Of a stretch of DNA of 64,000 nt, positions 9,991-20,542 are shown piece by piece. Each line of letters opens with the position of its first letter. The stretch's first letter is position 1. The stretch is from Malachius bipustulatus. Its lineage: Eukaryota; Arthropoda; Insecta; Coleoptera; Melyridae. The stretch covers positions 37,607,579-37,671,578 of the forward strand of contig OU342638.1 in NCBI GenBank assembly GCA_910589415.1, in the 5' to 3' direction. The notes under the pieces are model-generated. The model was not told the DNA's origin. It ran no database searches and saw nothing but the letters and a program-made list of their open reading frames with translations. The position numbers and the translations under genes were made by a program.

Positions 9991-11754
9991 ATATATTTCA
10001 CCTTCAGAATGACTTAAATGTTTGCTCAAGTTTGGACTTTCTGGATCCTAATCATTGAAATGCTTTCCTAATGCGGATTTATCCATCTAATAAAGATATT
10101 ATTTTCGTCATTTTGCTCTTTCGAAATTTAAAATGTCAAAAATTTAATAATTTTATTTGTCAGTTTGAGAAAAATTGATCAGAGTAAAAAATTATCCTAG
10201 ATATCCGCCCCTGCTACTAAAACTTCAATTAGACAACAAGGCTGTTAATCAGCTGAGACAATTTGAGTGATTTGACAAATGTCAGTGTTTACTTAACCTT
10301 TAATATCTCGATCAGCTGATATTGTCATGTCAATCGAGATCTAGGGAGTTTTCATTTTTGTAAACCTAAAAACAAAAGTTCATGGCCTCCTAGTGCGTTT
10401 TCAATATGTAAACAGTGTATATATAGTTATGCCACTGCCACCTGTCACCTCATAAGTAGAGGTGGCAGTGGTTATATGCCCACATTATACATACAAATCA
10501 TAGAACAATAAACAAAAACATGACTACTTGCATAATGAACTTTGTTAGAGTAAAGAAACTAACCTGGAACAGTAACGACATCATCTGCTGAGTACGTGTG
10601 GTGCTGAGCTTCTTCCTATCCAAATTGCAGTTTGGCATTGGTTGTATTTCAAGGAGGATACCCTACAACTCGAGCCGTTGAATGGTATCTGTATTACCGA
10701 CACTGACCCGTACTAGCCTTAGTGTCGTAAATACTGTATTTACTACAGGTAAATCGTTCTTATCTCAAAAACTCAGTATATTCTGTTTTTCTGAATGAGG
10801 ATAAAACAATATTTCGATTTGACGTTTCCGTTCGAGTTTAGGTTTTTGAATGTTCATCATCATCATTTACCATTTTATAATTTCACTTCCAAAGCACAAA
10901 AAATAACAAAACTTACGGAGAATGGTGGTCAAAAATGTCATGAATCATAAAAAAGTGACAATTAAGGTAGGTGCTTTAGTAACATACCAGTAATTTCATC
11001 ACGTTCTTAAATTATAATAGTCATTAATTATTGTTTTTCGCAATATATTTAATATTTTAATGAAACTGACAGGAATTGAAATTAAATATAGTCACATGAG
11101 AATAATTACAAAAGTTATTTCAGAATTATTTTAGTAAAACGAGCTCAGACATGACTGCAATAACCATCTCTCTCTTCCAAGGCACTGGTTGATGAAAAAT
11201 TTTGTGGAACACATGATACATATCTAATTGCCTTTGCCTTATTGGCTAGCAAGCTAAAAAAAACTCAGCCTTTCGTTTTTCTTGAATTTTCATACCCGCA
11301 CAATAAACCATCTTTGCTATCAGACAGTCAGGTACTGAAGTCAAACGTATTAAAATTTCTGCAACATCTTCAAACGTCGAAATAAGCTACTAAATCGCGA
11401 CTTTACGTCAATATTACGGCCGAGTTGCATGTAGCTGTCACCTGACTGACGTCACAGGTTGCGCAGTATACCTCGTTTATTATTGTATCTTGCTTGTCTT
11501 TATGGACGGAATGCCCAGCGCAGATGTTGTTAACTGTCACGTGTCAACTCGGTCAATTAATTAAATCAATAATAATCACCCTTCAGCCTTCACCCGGTTT
11601 TCTTTTTCTGCTGCTCCCGCTACGCTAATGCTAATGCCCTAAAAAAACTTTATCCTCAATTTTCATTTTAATTCGTTGAAGTTGAGATTAACAATATTGT
11701 GCCAGAAAATAACATTTGAGAGTGTATCAATAAGGAAAGGATAAAATTAACATC
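9991..11754. repeat. Segmental duplication copy A, right part, and ZF1 upstream region
   Basis: Continues the duplication interrupted by the Gypsy element and matches 38392-40804. It lacks the hairpin element found at 38827-39446 in copy B: here the site reads GTGTATATATAGTTATGCC near 10426. Identity is almost complete to about 11530 and then falls to ordinary paralog level through the ZF1 leader. A near-duplicate hairpin, TACCGACACTGAC to TTAGTGTCG, lies near 10694-10733. No credible open frame was found. Confidence 0.85.
11440..11754 (+). promoter_or_regulatory. Conserved 5' block of ZF1
   Basis: Blocks such as TGACGTCACAGGTTGCGCAG, GGACGGAATGCCCAGCGCAG and GTTAACTGTCACGTGTCAAC recur upstream of the paralogs ZF3, ZF4 and, in part, ZF5 and ZF6. 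The leader ATTGTGCCAGAAAATAAC then GAGAGTGTATCAATAAGG precedes the ATG in most members. The TGACGTCA (CRE-like) and CACGTG (E-box) words are candidate binding sites. The promoter assignment is an inference from conservation and position; no start site can be proven. Confidence 0.5.
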
Positions 11755-13203
11755 ATGAGCTTAAATATTGATAATGATGTGAACAATAAACAGTGTATTG
11801 GTCGTGGTCAACAACCTCACCAGGAAATGATTATAAAAAGGGAAGCCGAAGCAGTAGAAGACGATAAGTTTGACTACGATTCCCTGCTCGCGTCCCCGAA
11901 GTTGTTGAAATGTGAAAATGAACCGAATCATTCGAGCTGCGATCGATCTTCTGAATCCGACAATTATGAGAATATTCCTGGTCCGGTAAAAAAAGAACCT
12001 GAAGACTTATTGGGAGCAGATGAGGTTTGTCGAGTGCAAGGAACTGAAAATCTGGCACTAAAAGAAGAACAGATCGATATCGAGGAGCACAAACCGGGAT
12101 GGGAGCAGATTAAGGGGAGTCGTAGTAATGTTGGAATGTTGAAGGATGCAATCGTTCGGTGTGAGTCTGTTCAACAAAGGGAGTCACGATCTTCTGACAG
12201 ACCCAGGGAAGAACAAGCGAAGTATAACTGTGACCATTGTTCCTATGAAACAAATATTAAATATCATTTCATTCGGCATTATAATCGTAAACATTCAAAA
12301 AATGCTGAAGTTTACAAATGTCAGGAATGTTCATTTGAAACGAAAGAAAAATATTGTTTGACTGCACATTATAAACATAAACATTCAAAAGATGGTGAAG
12401 TGTATAAATGTCAGGAATGTTCTTACGAGACGAGATTGAAAAATTATCTGCTGATACATTTCAAGTTTAAACATTCAACGCAAGCAGAAGTGTACAAGTG
12501 TCAGGAATGTTCTTATCAAACAAAATATAAAAGTGATTTGACTAAACATTATAAAATAAAACATTCAGCAGAATCTGAAGTGTACAAGTGTCAGGAATGT
12601 TCATATCAAACAAAACAAAAAAGTAATTTGACTAGACATAAACAAATACATTCAACAGAAGCAGAAGTGTACAAGTGTCAGGAATGTTCATTTGAAACAA
12701 AATGGAAAAGTGATTTGACTAAACATTATAAAATAAAACATTCAGCAGAATCTGAAGTGTACAAGTGTCAGGAATGTTCATATCAAACAAAACAAAAAAG
12801 TAATTTGACTAGACATAAACAAATACATTCAACAGAAGCAGAAGTGTACAAGTGTCAGGAATGTTCATTTGAAACAAAATGGAAAAGTCATTTGACTCGA
12901 CATTATAAAATAAAACATTCAGCAGAATCTGAAGTGTACAAGTGTCAGGAATGTTCATATCAAACAAAACAAAAAAGTAATTTGACTAGACATAAACAAA
13001 TACATTCAACAGAAGCAGAAGTGTACAAGTGTCAGGAATGTTCATTTGAAACAAAATGGAAAAGTCATTTGACTCGACATTATAAACGTAAACATGAAGA
13101 AGTAGTGGAAGTGTATAAATGTGCTGATTGTCAGCATGAAACTAAAATGAAAAGAGACCTCATCAGACATTTAAAGTCTGTTCACTCTGTTAGAAGAAGG
13201 TAA
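11755..13203 (+). CDS. C2H2 zinc-finger protein ZF1, 11 fingers
   Basis: A 482-residue single-exon gene, probably a nuclear DNA-binding regulator. Residues 1-155 are acidic and finger-free, with SUMO-type psi-K-x-E motifs IKRE (27-30), LKCE (51-54), VKKE (78-81) and LKEE (102-105). Eleven fingers follow, from YNCDHC to the divergent last finger YKCADCQHETK. Spacing is C-x2-C-x12-H-x3/4-H, and linkers are of the HSAESEVYKC type rather than TGEKP. Fingers 5-10 are three copies of a 177-bp two-finger unit. The start ATG is in the CATCATGAGC context conserved in paralogs. The terminal finger is intact, unlike in ZF2, ZF3 and ZF5. Target DNA is unknown. Confidence 0.92.
   Translation: MSLNIDNDVNNKQCIGRGQQPHQEMIIKREAEAVEDDKFDYDSLLASPKLLKCENEPNHSSCDRSSESDNYENIPGPVKKEPEDLLGADEVCRVQGTENLALKEEQIDIEEHKPGWEQIKGSRSNVGMLKDAIVRCESVQQRESRSSDRPREEQAKYNCDHCSYETNIKYHFIRHYNRKHSKNAEVYKCQECSFETKEKYCLTAHYKHKHSKDGEVYKCQECSYETRLKNYLLIHFKFKHSTQAEVYKCQECSYQTKYKSDLTKHYKIKHSAESEVYKCQECSYQTKQKSNLTRHKQIHSTEAEVYKCQECSFETKWKSDLTKHYKIKHSAESEVYKCQECSYQTKQKSNLTRHKQIHSTEAEVYKCQECSFETKWKSHLTRHYKIKHSAESEVYKCQECSYQTKQKSNLTRHKQIHSTEAEVYKCQECSFETKWKSHLTRHYKRKHEEVVEVYKCADCQHETKMKRDLIRHLKSVHSVRRR
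12561..13091 (+). repeat. 177-bp coding tandem repeat in ZF1
   Basis: The word ACATTCAGCAGAATCTGAAG starts at 12561, 12738 and 12915, an exact 177-bp period. Each unit encodes one YQTKQKSNLTRHKQIH finger and one FETKWKS finger. Copies are almost identical at the nucleotide level, so the expansion is recent. Confidence 0.92.
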
Positions 13204-14280
13204 GGTAATGTGTTAGTGAGTACTCAAATGCAACTAATCCGCCGTTCATGAACACGCAAATCGCAAATAAATGAAAAACTGGAAAGTGTTTATTGAAATG
13301 TTTGAGTTCGTCTCAATTTTTTGTATTGAAACCGAAACGAGAATTAAACATTCTGCACTGTTACAAAACTTTGTAGACGTGTAAATAAATTTTTACGTTG
13401 TCTTTGTTACATGCTAATTAGTGTGCTAATTACCCCACCATAAAATATGTTTAATAATAATTAATGTAACTTGGGGATTTATTATTTCTACTAACGTATA
13501 TGTACGAAATACGTTGGCCGAATCTCAGCAAATCACTTCTTATGCCTTTGATTGCCAAGCGTTCCCGCAGTTCTATAATCTATAACATTAGTCGCGTTCA
13601 TTTGCGACTTTTGACTTCTCCAAATGCTGGTTAAGTAAATACTTACTGTACATACGGATACGATTGATGGAAAACAGACCGAGTTTTCTTGTAAAATATT
13701 GTAACGGTCTTACTTTTATTGTTTCATAAATTAAAAGTCTTATTACATAATTGTTTATTATTTTAATTTATTCACAATCACGATTCACATAAATACACGG
13801 TAGGTCAGTCAGTAGTAGATTTTACTATTTTGGTCACTACTGCGCAACGACGTCATGTGGTTGGATTTTTACTCAAAGCATAGTTACAGCGTTGATTGAA
13901 AGACTAGGGAAAATACGCAACCTTATGGGATAAATTGTGCACGGGACAACGTATCGACATATAGATGGCGGTAGTCTCGATTTGCATCGAAACTGGTGAA
14001 ACTGAATATCAGTCCCCGTTCTCAGTCTGTAGTTAACTTCAGGATAGCTGGATAGTAGCTTTGTACGCTTATATGAATAAATGAATAAATAGTATGACGA
14101 GAAAAAATAAGAAGAAAAAATTATTGTTGCAAATGAGTTCACGAATCATGATGTACACCATTTCGAATTTAAGGAGCTCCTCACTTGTATGTAATTATAA
14201 CAGAACATGTAATAATGGTAATTATTGTAATCACTGTATAAAATACGTACCTACCTAGATTGTTGTTGTATTTTTATATA
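13204..14280. other. ZF1 3' flank
   Basis: 13204-13460 is the 3' UTR-like sequence shared by the paralogs (GAAAAACTGGAAAGTGTTTATTG, GAATTAAACATTCTG). It runs into the CCACCATAAAATATG site, which in ZF4 and ZF5 carries a MITE but here is empty. 13540-13800 (GGTTAAGTAAATAC, AATTGTTTATTATTTT) is also shared with ZF4 and ZF5 flanks. From about 13820 the sequence resembles, in inverted orientation, part of 46980-47065 (CAACCGCAGCATGACGTCAT). No gene is seen. Confidence 0.6.
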
Positions 14281-14917
14281 CAGGGTCGGTTTTAAAGAAA
14301 TAAAATATGCCCTTTTTTGTAACCATCTCGAATCCGTCAAGGTATACAACAAGATATCTGTGACCGTTCCTGAAATATCCTGGAAAAAACTGAAAGATCG
14401 GGATTTCTTATTTTACCCATAACTTTTTTATTATTGGCAATTGATAAATAAATTTTTTCGGGCTTACGTAAGTCGTCAAAAGCTATCCGTTTGACATTTC
14501 AAAAATTTTCAAAGTCGACGATTTAGATTCCAAAGTATCTATTCATTGGCAACTTTTGTTTTTCTATGAGCAAAGTCTTATTTCATTTAATTTTCGTAAC
14601 AGTGCAATTATTAACTTTTTTAACATTTCCTAAATTTTTTTTTTTTAGAAATTTTAAAAAAGTTAATAATTGCACTGTTACGAAAATTAAATGCAATAAG
14701 ACTTTGCAAAAGTCTTTGAAAATGTTAACCGTAACTGCAAAAGGAAACAGAAGTTCAATACCTAATATGCATATTTGTGACCCAGAATTTCTAACTTTGA
14801 TGACCTCCTGTGGCACCGTGAAGACATTTAGAGCATTTTTGTATTAAGATTTTTTACTCAAAATAGTCCAAGGAAGGTCGCCACGTGTAGCTCTTACACT
14901 CATACCTGGACACCATG
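14281..14917. mobile_element. Non-autonomous element with CAGGGTCGG end
   Basis: Left end CAGGGTCGGTTTTAAAG. The right part CTCATACCTGGACACCATG matches 62355-62445, whose end reads CACCCTG. The left part is found, inverted, at about 56850-57168 and, degraded, at about 23640-23930 and 46070-46260. No transposase is present. The open frames on both strands here are chance products of an internal palindrome. Confidence 0.65.
14571..14708. repeat. Internal palindrome in the 14.3-kb element
   Basis: GCAAAGTCTTATTTCATTTA at the left returns as TAAATGCAATAAGACTTTGC at the right, with arms of about 60 bp around an A/T-rich centre. It would form a strong hairpin if transcribed. Confidence 0.85.
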
Positions 14918-15208
14918 TATAGCTTACCTTATAATATATGAATCTTATTTTAACCGTTAAACAAGAAATTTTAATGACAATGAACATAAATGTATCGCTT
15001 TGTTAATATAAACATCCGCGCGGATGCTGAAGAATTAACATCCGTTGCGTGAAAGAAATGAAATGTCCATTGACCCTACTTGACTGTAAGACGCGAGGTG
15101 GTAAGTACCTACTCCCGATCGATCAGTTGTGTTTTGAAAGTCGTCGAGTGAGTTGGTGATCTTGTGTTTGTGTTTGGTGCGTTCTGGCGTTCTTTTGTAT
15201 AGATAACA

Positions 15209-15298
15209 GGTGAGTTGATGTACTCACTAAGTGTCCTATTCCTAAGATATAATTGATGTGAGTTGATGTACTCACTAAGTGTCCTATTCCTAAGATAA
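15209..15298. repeat. Tandem duplication, 50-bp period
   Basis: GTGAGTTGATGTACTCACTA plus the following AGTGTCCTATTCCTAAGATA occurs at 15209 and again at 15259 without visible change. Confidence 0.85.
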
Positions 15299-15784
15299 AT
15301 AGAGTTAGGATACGCAACAGAGAGTTAAGTAATCATGATTATTAATTGAGATATAATTGATAAAGATAATTATTATTATTAGCCTGTCTTAAGAATTGAA
15401 GTTAATGAGCTCAGATCTGTTTAGAGTCAAAAGGAGAGACTGCATGTAAAGCATGAATAGGCATAGAGGTAAATCAGTGAAACACAGAATCATGATAAGT
15501 ACTTATTGAGAGACAAAGATTAATGAGTGCTGAAGATGTCTAAATTGCTGAAGTGTTAAGGAGAAATGAGCGTTGATCGTAGAGCTCTAGTGGGCCTGTG
15601 TGGCCCGTGCATGTGTTAGTTTGAGAGAAGGTCTGTAGCCTGTGAGGCTGAGAGCGGCTTGGTGGCCGAAGGCAAGTGATGCCTGTGTGGTCTGCATGTG
15701 TAGACCCGAGAGAGACCTGAGAGCGGCCCGTGTGGCCTGCGTGACCTGCATGTGTAGGTCAGTGTGGCCGGACTTTGTTCCGGG

Positions 15785-16020
15785 TGTGAAGGATCGAGAG
15801 GATGATCCTGCCGATCACCCGTGAGTGGTTTCGAACCGGGCGTGAAGGATCGAGAGGATGATCCTGCAGAACGCCTATGGTGGCCTGGGCGGGAAGGATC
15901 GAGAGGATGATCCTGCAGAATGCCCAGTGGCAATAACCGGACGTGAAGGATCAAGATGGATCCTGCTGACCGCCTGGTGGTTCCCCGGGAGTGAAGGATC
16001 GAGAGGATCCTGCCGACCTC
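15785..16020. repeat. Hairpin-forming ~50-bp tandem repeat
   Basis: The word GGATCGAGAGGATGATCCTG or a close variant starts at 15791, 15847, 15896, 15948 and 15996 (periods 56, 49, 52 and 48). Each core is self-complementary (GGATC...GATCC), so the array can form a row of small stem-loops. The sequence between cores varies. Confidence 0.85.
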
Positions 16021-17536
16021 CCGCGAATGACCTTGAGATCGGGAGGACCGAGGTGGGTCCTGGTTACCACTGCGTGCCTTGGCGCCGTAATCCTTGGCAA
16101 GGCTACGATCAACGGCTTAAGAGCAAGATGTCTTAAGTAGAGTCTTGAGTCGAGTAACGTCAGCAATGACCTTGAACAGTGATTTACGTATCTTCAGCAA
16201 GGTGATGTCAAAGCTCCAGAGAGAGGTTACCAAGAAGGCTAAGCAGTAGGTAAAGATAAGCTTAAGCAATAAGCTTTAGGAGGAATAAGACACTTATGCA
16301 AGTTTTAATCTCTTTAGGGCGTGAGCCGAGACGTCGCAAGGCAAGAGAAACGGTGAGTGACTAGAAAAACGACGGCCCTGACGAAATAAATTTGTGAATT
16401 TACATGTGAGTAATTCTCTCCCTCTTTTCTGCGTTACATAACTTTGTATTTTTATCTTTTATTACTAAACTAAAAACAAACAATAAATTATGATAATTTT
16501 TATATTTCGTATTTTTTTGGATAAAAATTAAAGTTTTGAAATACAGAAAACATATTTAAAGGAATCGTTAATAATCTCACATATAGTTGAAAAAAATCGA
16601 TCAAGAAATAAATCCTCCTTTGCAGCGTGCCTTGCACGCTACGTTTTCTTTTTCAAAATTTTAATTCTCGATTTGGAATATTTTTATAAAGTTCAGAAAA
16701 GTTATGATTGACTGTACATTTTCGCTGATGTAGGAGGCTGTATTAGGCAAAGATCACGAACGAACACCTGGCAGCTATTAAGAAATTCTTGCTTTTGTTA
16801 TTTAAGTAAGACGTAGAAAACATGTCTGGTCGATTTTCTGTCCCGGTTCTGGGTTTTCAGAGTTTGAAAAGTATATCATCTTATGCGAATTAATTTTCCG
16901 CGTCTAATGAGACCACTCTCATCTTGCTACTCTAGATTTCCGATTAGTTATCCAGATAAAACCTAAAATATTATTTCTTTAGGTGTGGGTTAAAAAAACA
17001 AGAAAAGATAGTTGAGGAGACCCATAAAGAAACATATAAAAAAAAACTTGCGTTTTGTTCTGAGACACGACAGGCCTCGAGTATATGCGGATTCACGATT
17101 GTGAAGTTTAAGTTTGAATAGAGGGAGAACTGGAGAGGTTGGTCGTACTGTCGAGAGTGTGCCGACGTATAAGGTGAAAGATCCGACACCGTCGCGTGCG
17201 AGTTTTAAGTGTTGCATACTGTCAATGATGAGATTTGGAGTTGAAAGTGGGTCAACATTTTCGGTTAGACGGTAGTTGGGGCGCATGAGTAGCGTCACCC
17301 CAGAAAATTATAAGTAAGGGTAGAGGACGCGTTAGGCTCATTTTTGGGTCTTAATTCGGGAGATCATGTAGCTTGTCTACAAGTTCGTAAATTAGTATTA
17401 GTCTCTTGTGTAAGCACACATAGATATTATTATGGTGAAGTTGTTTCCGTGAAAGATGCAGTCTTACGTGAGTAATCTTTTGAATTTAATTTTGGTCATT
17501 ATAACTAATGTTCGCTTTCTTGTCTTTACAGACAAG

Positions 17537-17890
17537 GGACGTAGTCTTGGACGTAGTCTTGGACGTAGTCTTGGACGTAGTCTTGGACGTAGTCTTGGAC
17601 TTAGTTTTAGACGAAGTTTTGGAACGTAGTTTTGGGATGTAGTTTTAGACGTAGTTTTGGACTTACTTACTTATTATTGGATTTAGTTTTGAACGTAGTT
17701 TTGAACTTTAGTTTTGATTTACTTTTGAGCTTCAAGTTCTAGAGTGTTAGATTCCAACTTCTAGTTTCAATTTTTTAACTACTAATTTCCGATTTCCAGT
17801 TTTTGATTTCGAACTTTGAATTTCTAAGTTTTAACTTTTGATTCCTGAATGTTAATTTCGAACTTCTAGTTTCTGAGTTTTGAGTTCCAA
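17537..17890. repeat. 12-bp minisatellite decaying into a degenerate array
   Basis: GGACGTAGTCTT is repeated five times exactly from 17537 to 17596. It is followed by variants (GGACTTAGTTTT, AGACGAAGTTTT, GGAACGTAGTTTT) that grow looser (TTTGAACTTTAG, TTCGAACTTCTAG) up to about 17890. Confidence 0.85.
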
Positions 17891-19450
17891 CTTTCAAATT
17901 TCTGATTCACATGAAAGTTTACATAAAGATTCGATCATGTGGAGGCTTAGGTAGGTACCTACCTAGGTAGGTATACTAACCTGTGTGAAGGGTGATATTT
18001 GAAGAAGCTTGGAGAAATAAAGAAGAGTGGTGGAGTTTAGTTTGGAGGCATGGAAGGTTTCATCAGGCAGAGGTTCTAGCGCTTTTATATTTGGTCGTCC
18101 CAAGGTAGCAGGGGGAGCAGTCCAGCTCATCCGGCACCTGGAGCACCAACCAAGGGGTGCTAACACCAGTGCAAAGGCAGTTCCAGCAACCATGCCGGCC
18201 TATTCTTTGATCATCGCGCTTAGGTTAGAGGAACCTTAGTTCGTCAGTTTTTGAGATGGAGTTTTGAATAATAAGGTATGTCTTTATGAGTGAATAAACT
18301 TTTGCTATTTTCTAACAACCAAGAAAATTAAATAAATTCAAGTACAGTGTTTAATTGATTTCATCACCTATGACTTTCTAAGTGAATCTGATTTTTGATA
18401 ATATGTTATGAACTTTTATTGTGGTCAATGAGTGACTAATGTAATGGTTATGTGTAAAAATAATTTATTAAATTTATCGTGTGTGTGTAGGATTTTGAGT
18501 TAGAGATGATCATTTTGTAAATTAAATTTTGAATTTCAGATTTTGTAGGTAGATACCTGTTTTTATATTGAAACTTTTGCTTAAGATAAATTTAAATTTT
18601 TGATAAATAACTTCTGATCTAACTCTGAGTTCTATTCAGAACCATACCTATGTGTTATAGTTTAGAAATTGTTTAATAGAATATGAGCTTTGGAAATTTT
18701 TATCTGAACTATTGAAATGATATAGGTACCTATCTTGAATTTTAATCATGTAAGTTTGATATCATTGGTAATAAGGTAATATTTATGTTTGAATATTTGA
18801 GTCAGGATTACTGATTTTAATTATTAAATTGATTGTTGATATGTAAGATCTATTGGTGATTGCCAGTCTATTGTACTGATGATGAAATTGATTTTAATAA
18901 ATCTTTGTATTAAAATTCAACAATTTTAGAGTTTTGAGAATCAACCCTCCTCATGTTCTTTTAAATCATTTATTCAATAAGTAGAGTAACATCAAGAATA
19001 GGGTGATTATTCTGGTATATTTTGGTGGGGTTTATCATTTTTTTGTTATTGTTTGTAAAATTGTTAGGAGTTACTACGGGTCCAGTCTGGTTCGGTGAAT
19101 GCTGGATTTTCCAGAGGAAGGCCACATTTATCTGTCCCGGGCTGGATAATCACAACGAACATTTTGATTAAGTTTGGTTTTGATTTGATACTTTGGAAAT
19201 TTAGACGATCACTTTTCAAAATTTAAAGTTTATTTTTGTTTCGATATTTAGAATATTTGGGTGGGGCATTCCAAATTTGATATGTTCCACTCGACAGGCC
19301 AATGTGGCTAATGTTATAAATTTGCCTAGTCACATTGAGATCTGTCAATAGCCACCTCCTTCCTTTCGGGGTTAAGGTAAGTGAATTATTATTTTTTTTT
19401 ATTGTTCAACTTTTTGAGTGGGAGTAAGCGAGGGGGAGGAAGGCTCCACC

Positions 19451-20157
19451 TTGTCTGATTTTACACAAAAATTAATATTTCCCCGATTATTAATATAAGT
19501 ACCTACTTTAGATAATATATTCCTGTTTTGGCAACGCAGCGTAGGTGAAATTTAAAACAAAGTCAAATTTGATTAGAAACATCCATAACCTAAAAAATTT
19601 AGCTTGTCAAAGGTAGTTCAAAACTCAGCTTTTGGAAAGGTACCAACATAATTCGAATTTTCCATAGCCAACTCTGAATTCAAAAAAATGGGATAATAAT
19701 AAATTGGATGCATTTTGGATGTCATGATTTTTGTTCTGTCTGAAAGTACGTTTGACATAAGCGTCAAACTTCACTTGTCAATTTAATGACATCATTGATC
19801 GAGCAGTCCGTAACTAACCGGTTTTCAGTGAACCGCAAGCAAACCACACTGCACTGAACCTGTGACTGAACCAACTGTCACAGTCACAGTACTTACGGAA
19901 CATAATGGTTGAGGTTTTTTTAGTACAATAAAATAATCACATTCACATTAATCATTAATCACAATCCAATCACAAGGAAACGAACCACGATGTTCTTTCT
20001 TGTTTTTTGTTTTGTTTTTCGTTCAGTTTTCTGTTCATCAATCATCAGTTCAGTTGTTCACATTCGCAAAAGTAAAGTACGGGGGGCACACTGATTCTGA
20101 TTCTAGTATTTCTAATCTAGTACATTGAGAAATTCCTTGCACACAAGTGTTAGGACA
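19451..20157. other. Intergenic, nothing recognised
   Basis: No gene or strong repeat. A run with GTGACTGAACCAACTGTCAC near 19862 is weakly palindromic. This lies upstream of the solo LTR that precedes ZF2. Confidence 0.4.
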
Positions 20158-20475
20158 CTGAGAACTTGGACTAGGTGTAACTAATTGAGCAATAATAATT
20201 CACACTCAGAAACAATACTCCTTTATTAAGGGTTAAACTATAATTGTACGCAGGTAGGTATGTACAATACGAATGCCGAACCGAACGAAAAGTATATGCG
20301 CCAGCAGGCTAATGCTTCAAGCTCGAAGGAATGAATAATAATGCCCTCGGTCCCGTACTCCGTCTACCACCAAGGACGCCCTTCCGACTTAACGGCATTC
20401 CGATCCATTGTCCCCCGATGTTACTGGAGGTGAAAGTGAGATGACCAGGAACTGTCCACACCAGGGTACCTGACA
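20158..20475 (-). mobile_element. Solo LTR, minus orientation, 318 bp
   Basis: Reverse complement begins TGTCAGGTACCCTGGTGTGG and ends CAGTGTCCTAACA. It is flanked by CAAG at 20154-20157 and 20476-20479, a 4-bp target duplication. It matches, inverted, the copy at 47066-47396. It holds an ATATACTT segment and AATAAAGG as possible promoter and polyA elements. It ends 67 bases before the ZF2 ATG, so it sits in the expected leader or promoter of that gene. Confidence 0.88.
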
Positions 20476-20542
20476 CAAGCATTGGGAGTAAGGTATATTA
20501 TCATTTCAATAAGAAAGTGTATTTGCAAGAAACATCAACATC

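Larger units (their letters stand above)
14918..19450. other. Non-coding region with several tandem repeats, origin unclear
   Basis: No convincing protein was found on either strand. The middle (15550-16130) is unusually GC-rich for this window, and 17460-18000 is a decaying minisatellite. The change of base composition at both sides, and GT-rich, stem-forming segments, suggest an inserted non-autonomous element or a non-coding RNA locus. I could not find paired LTRs or terminal inverted repeats, so the identity remains open. Confidence 0.35.

Noticed and set aside
15616..16136. Open frames of 60-112 residues on both strands
   Set aside because: They result from the GC-rich hairpin repeat; proline/arginine-rich translation without motifs.
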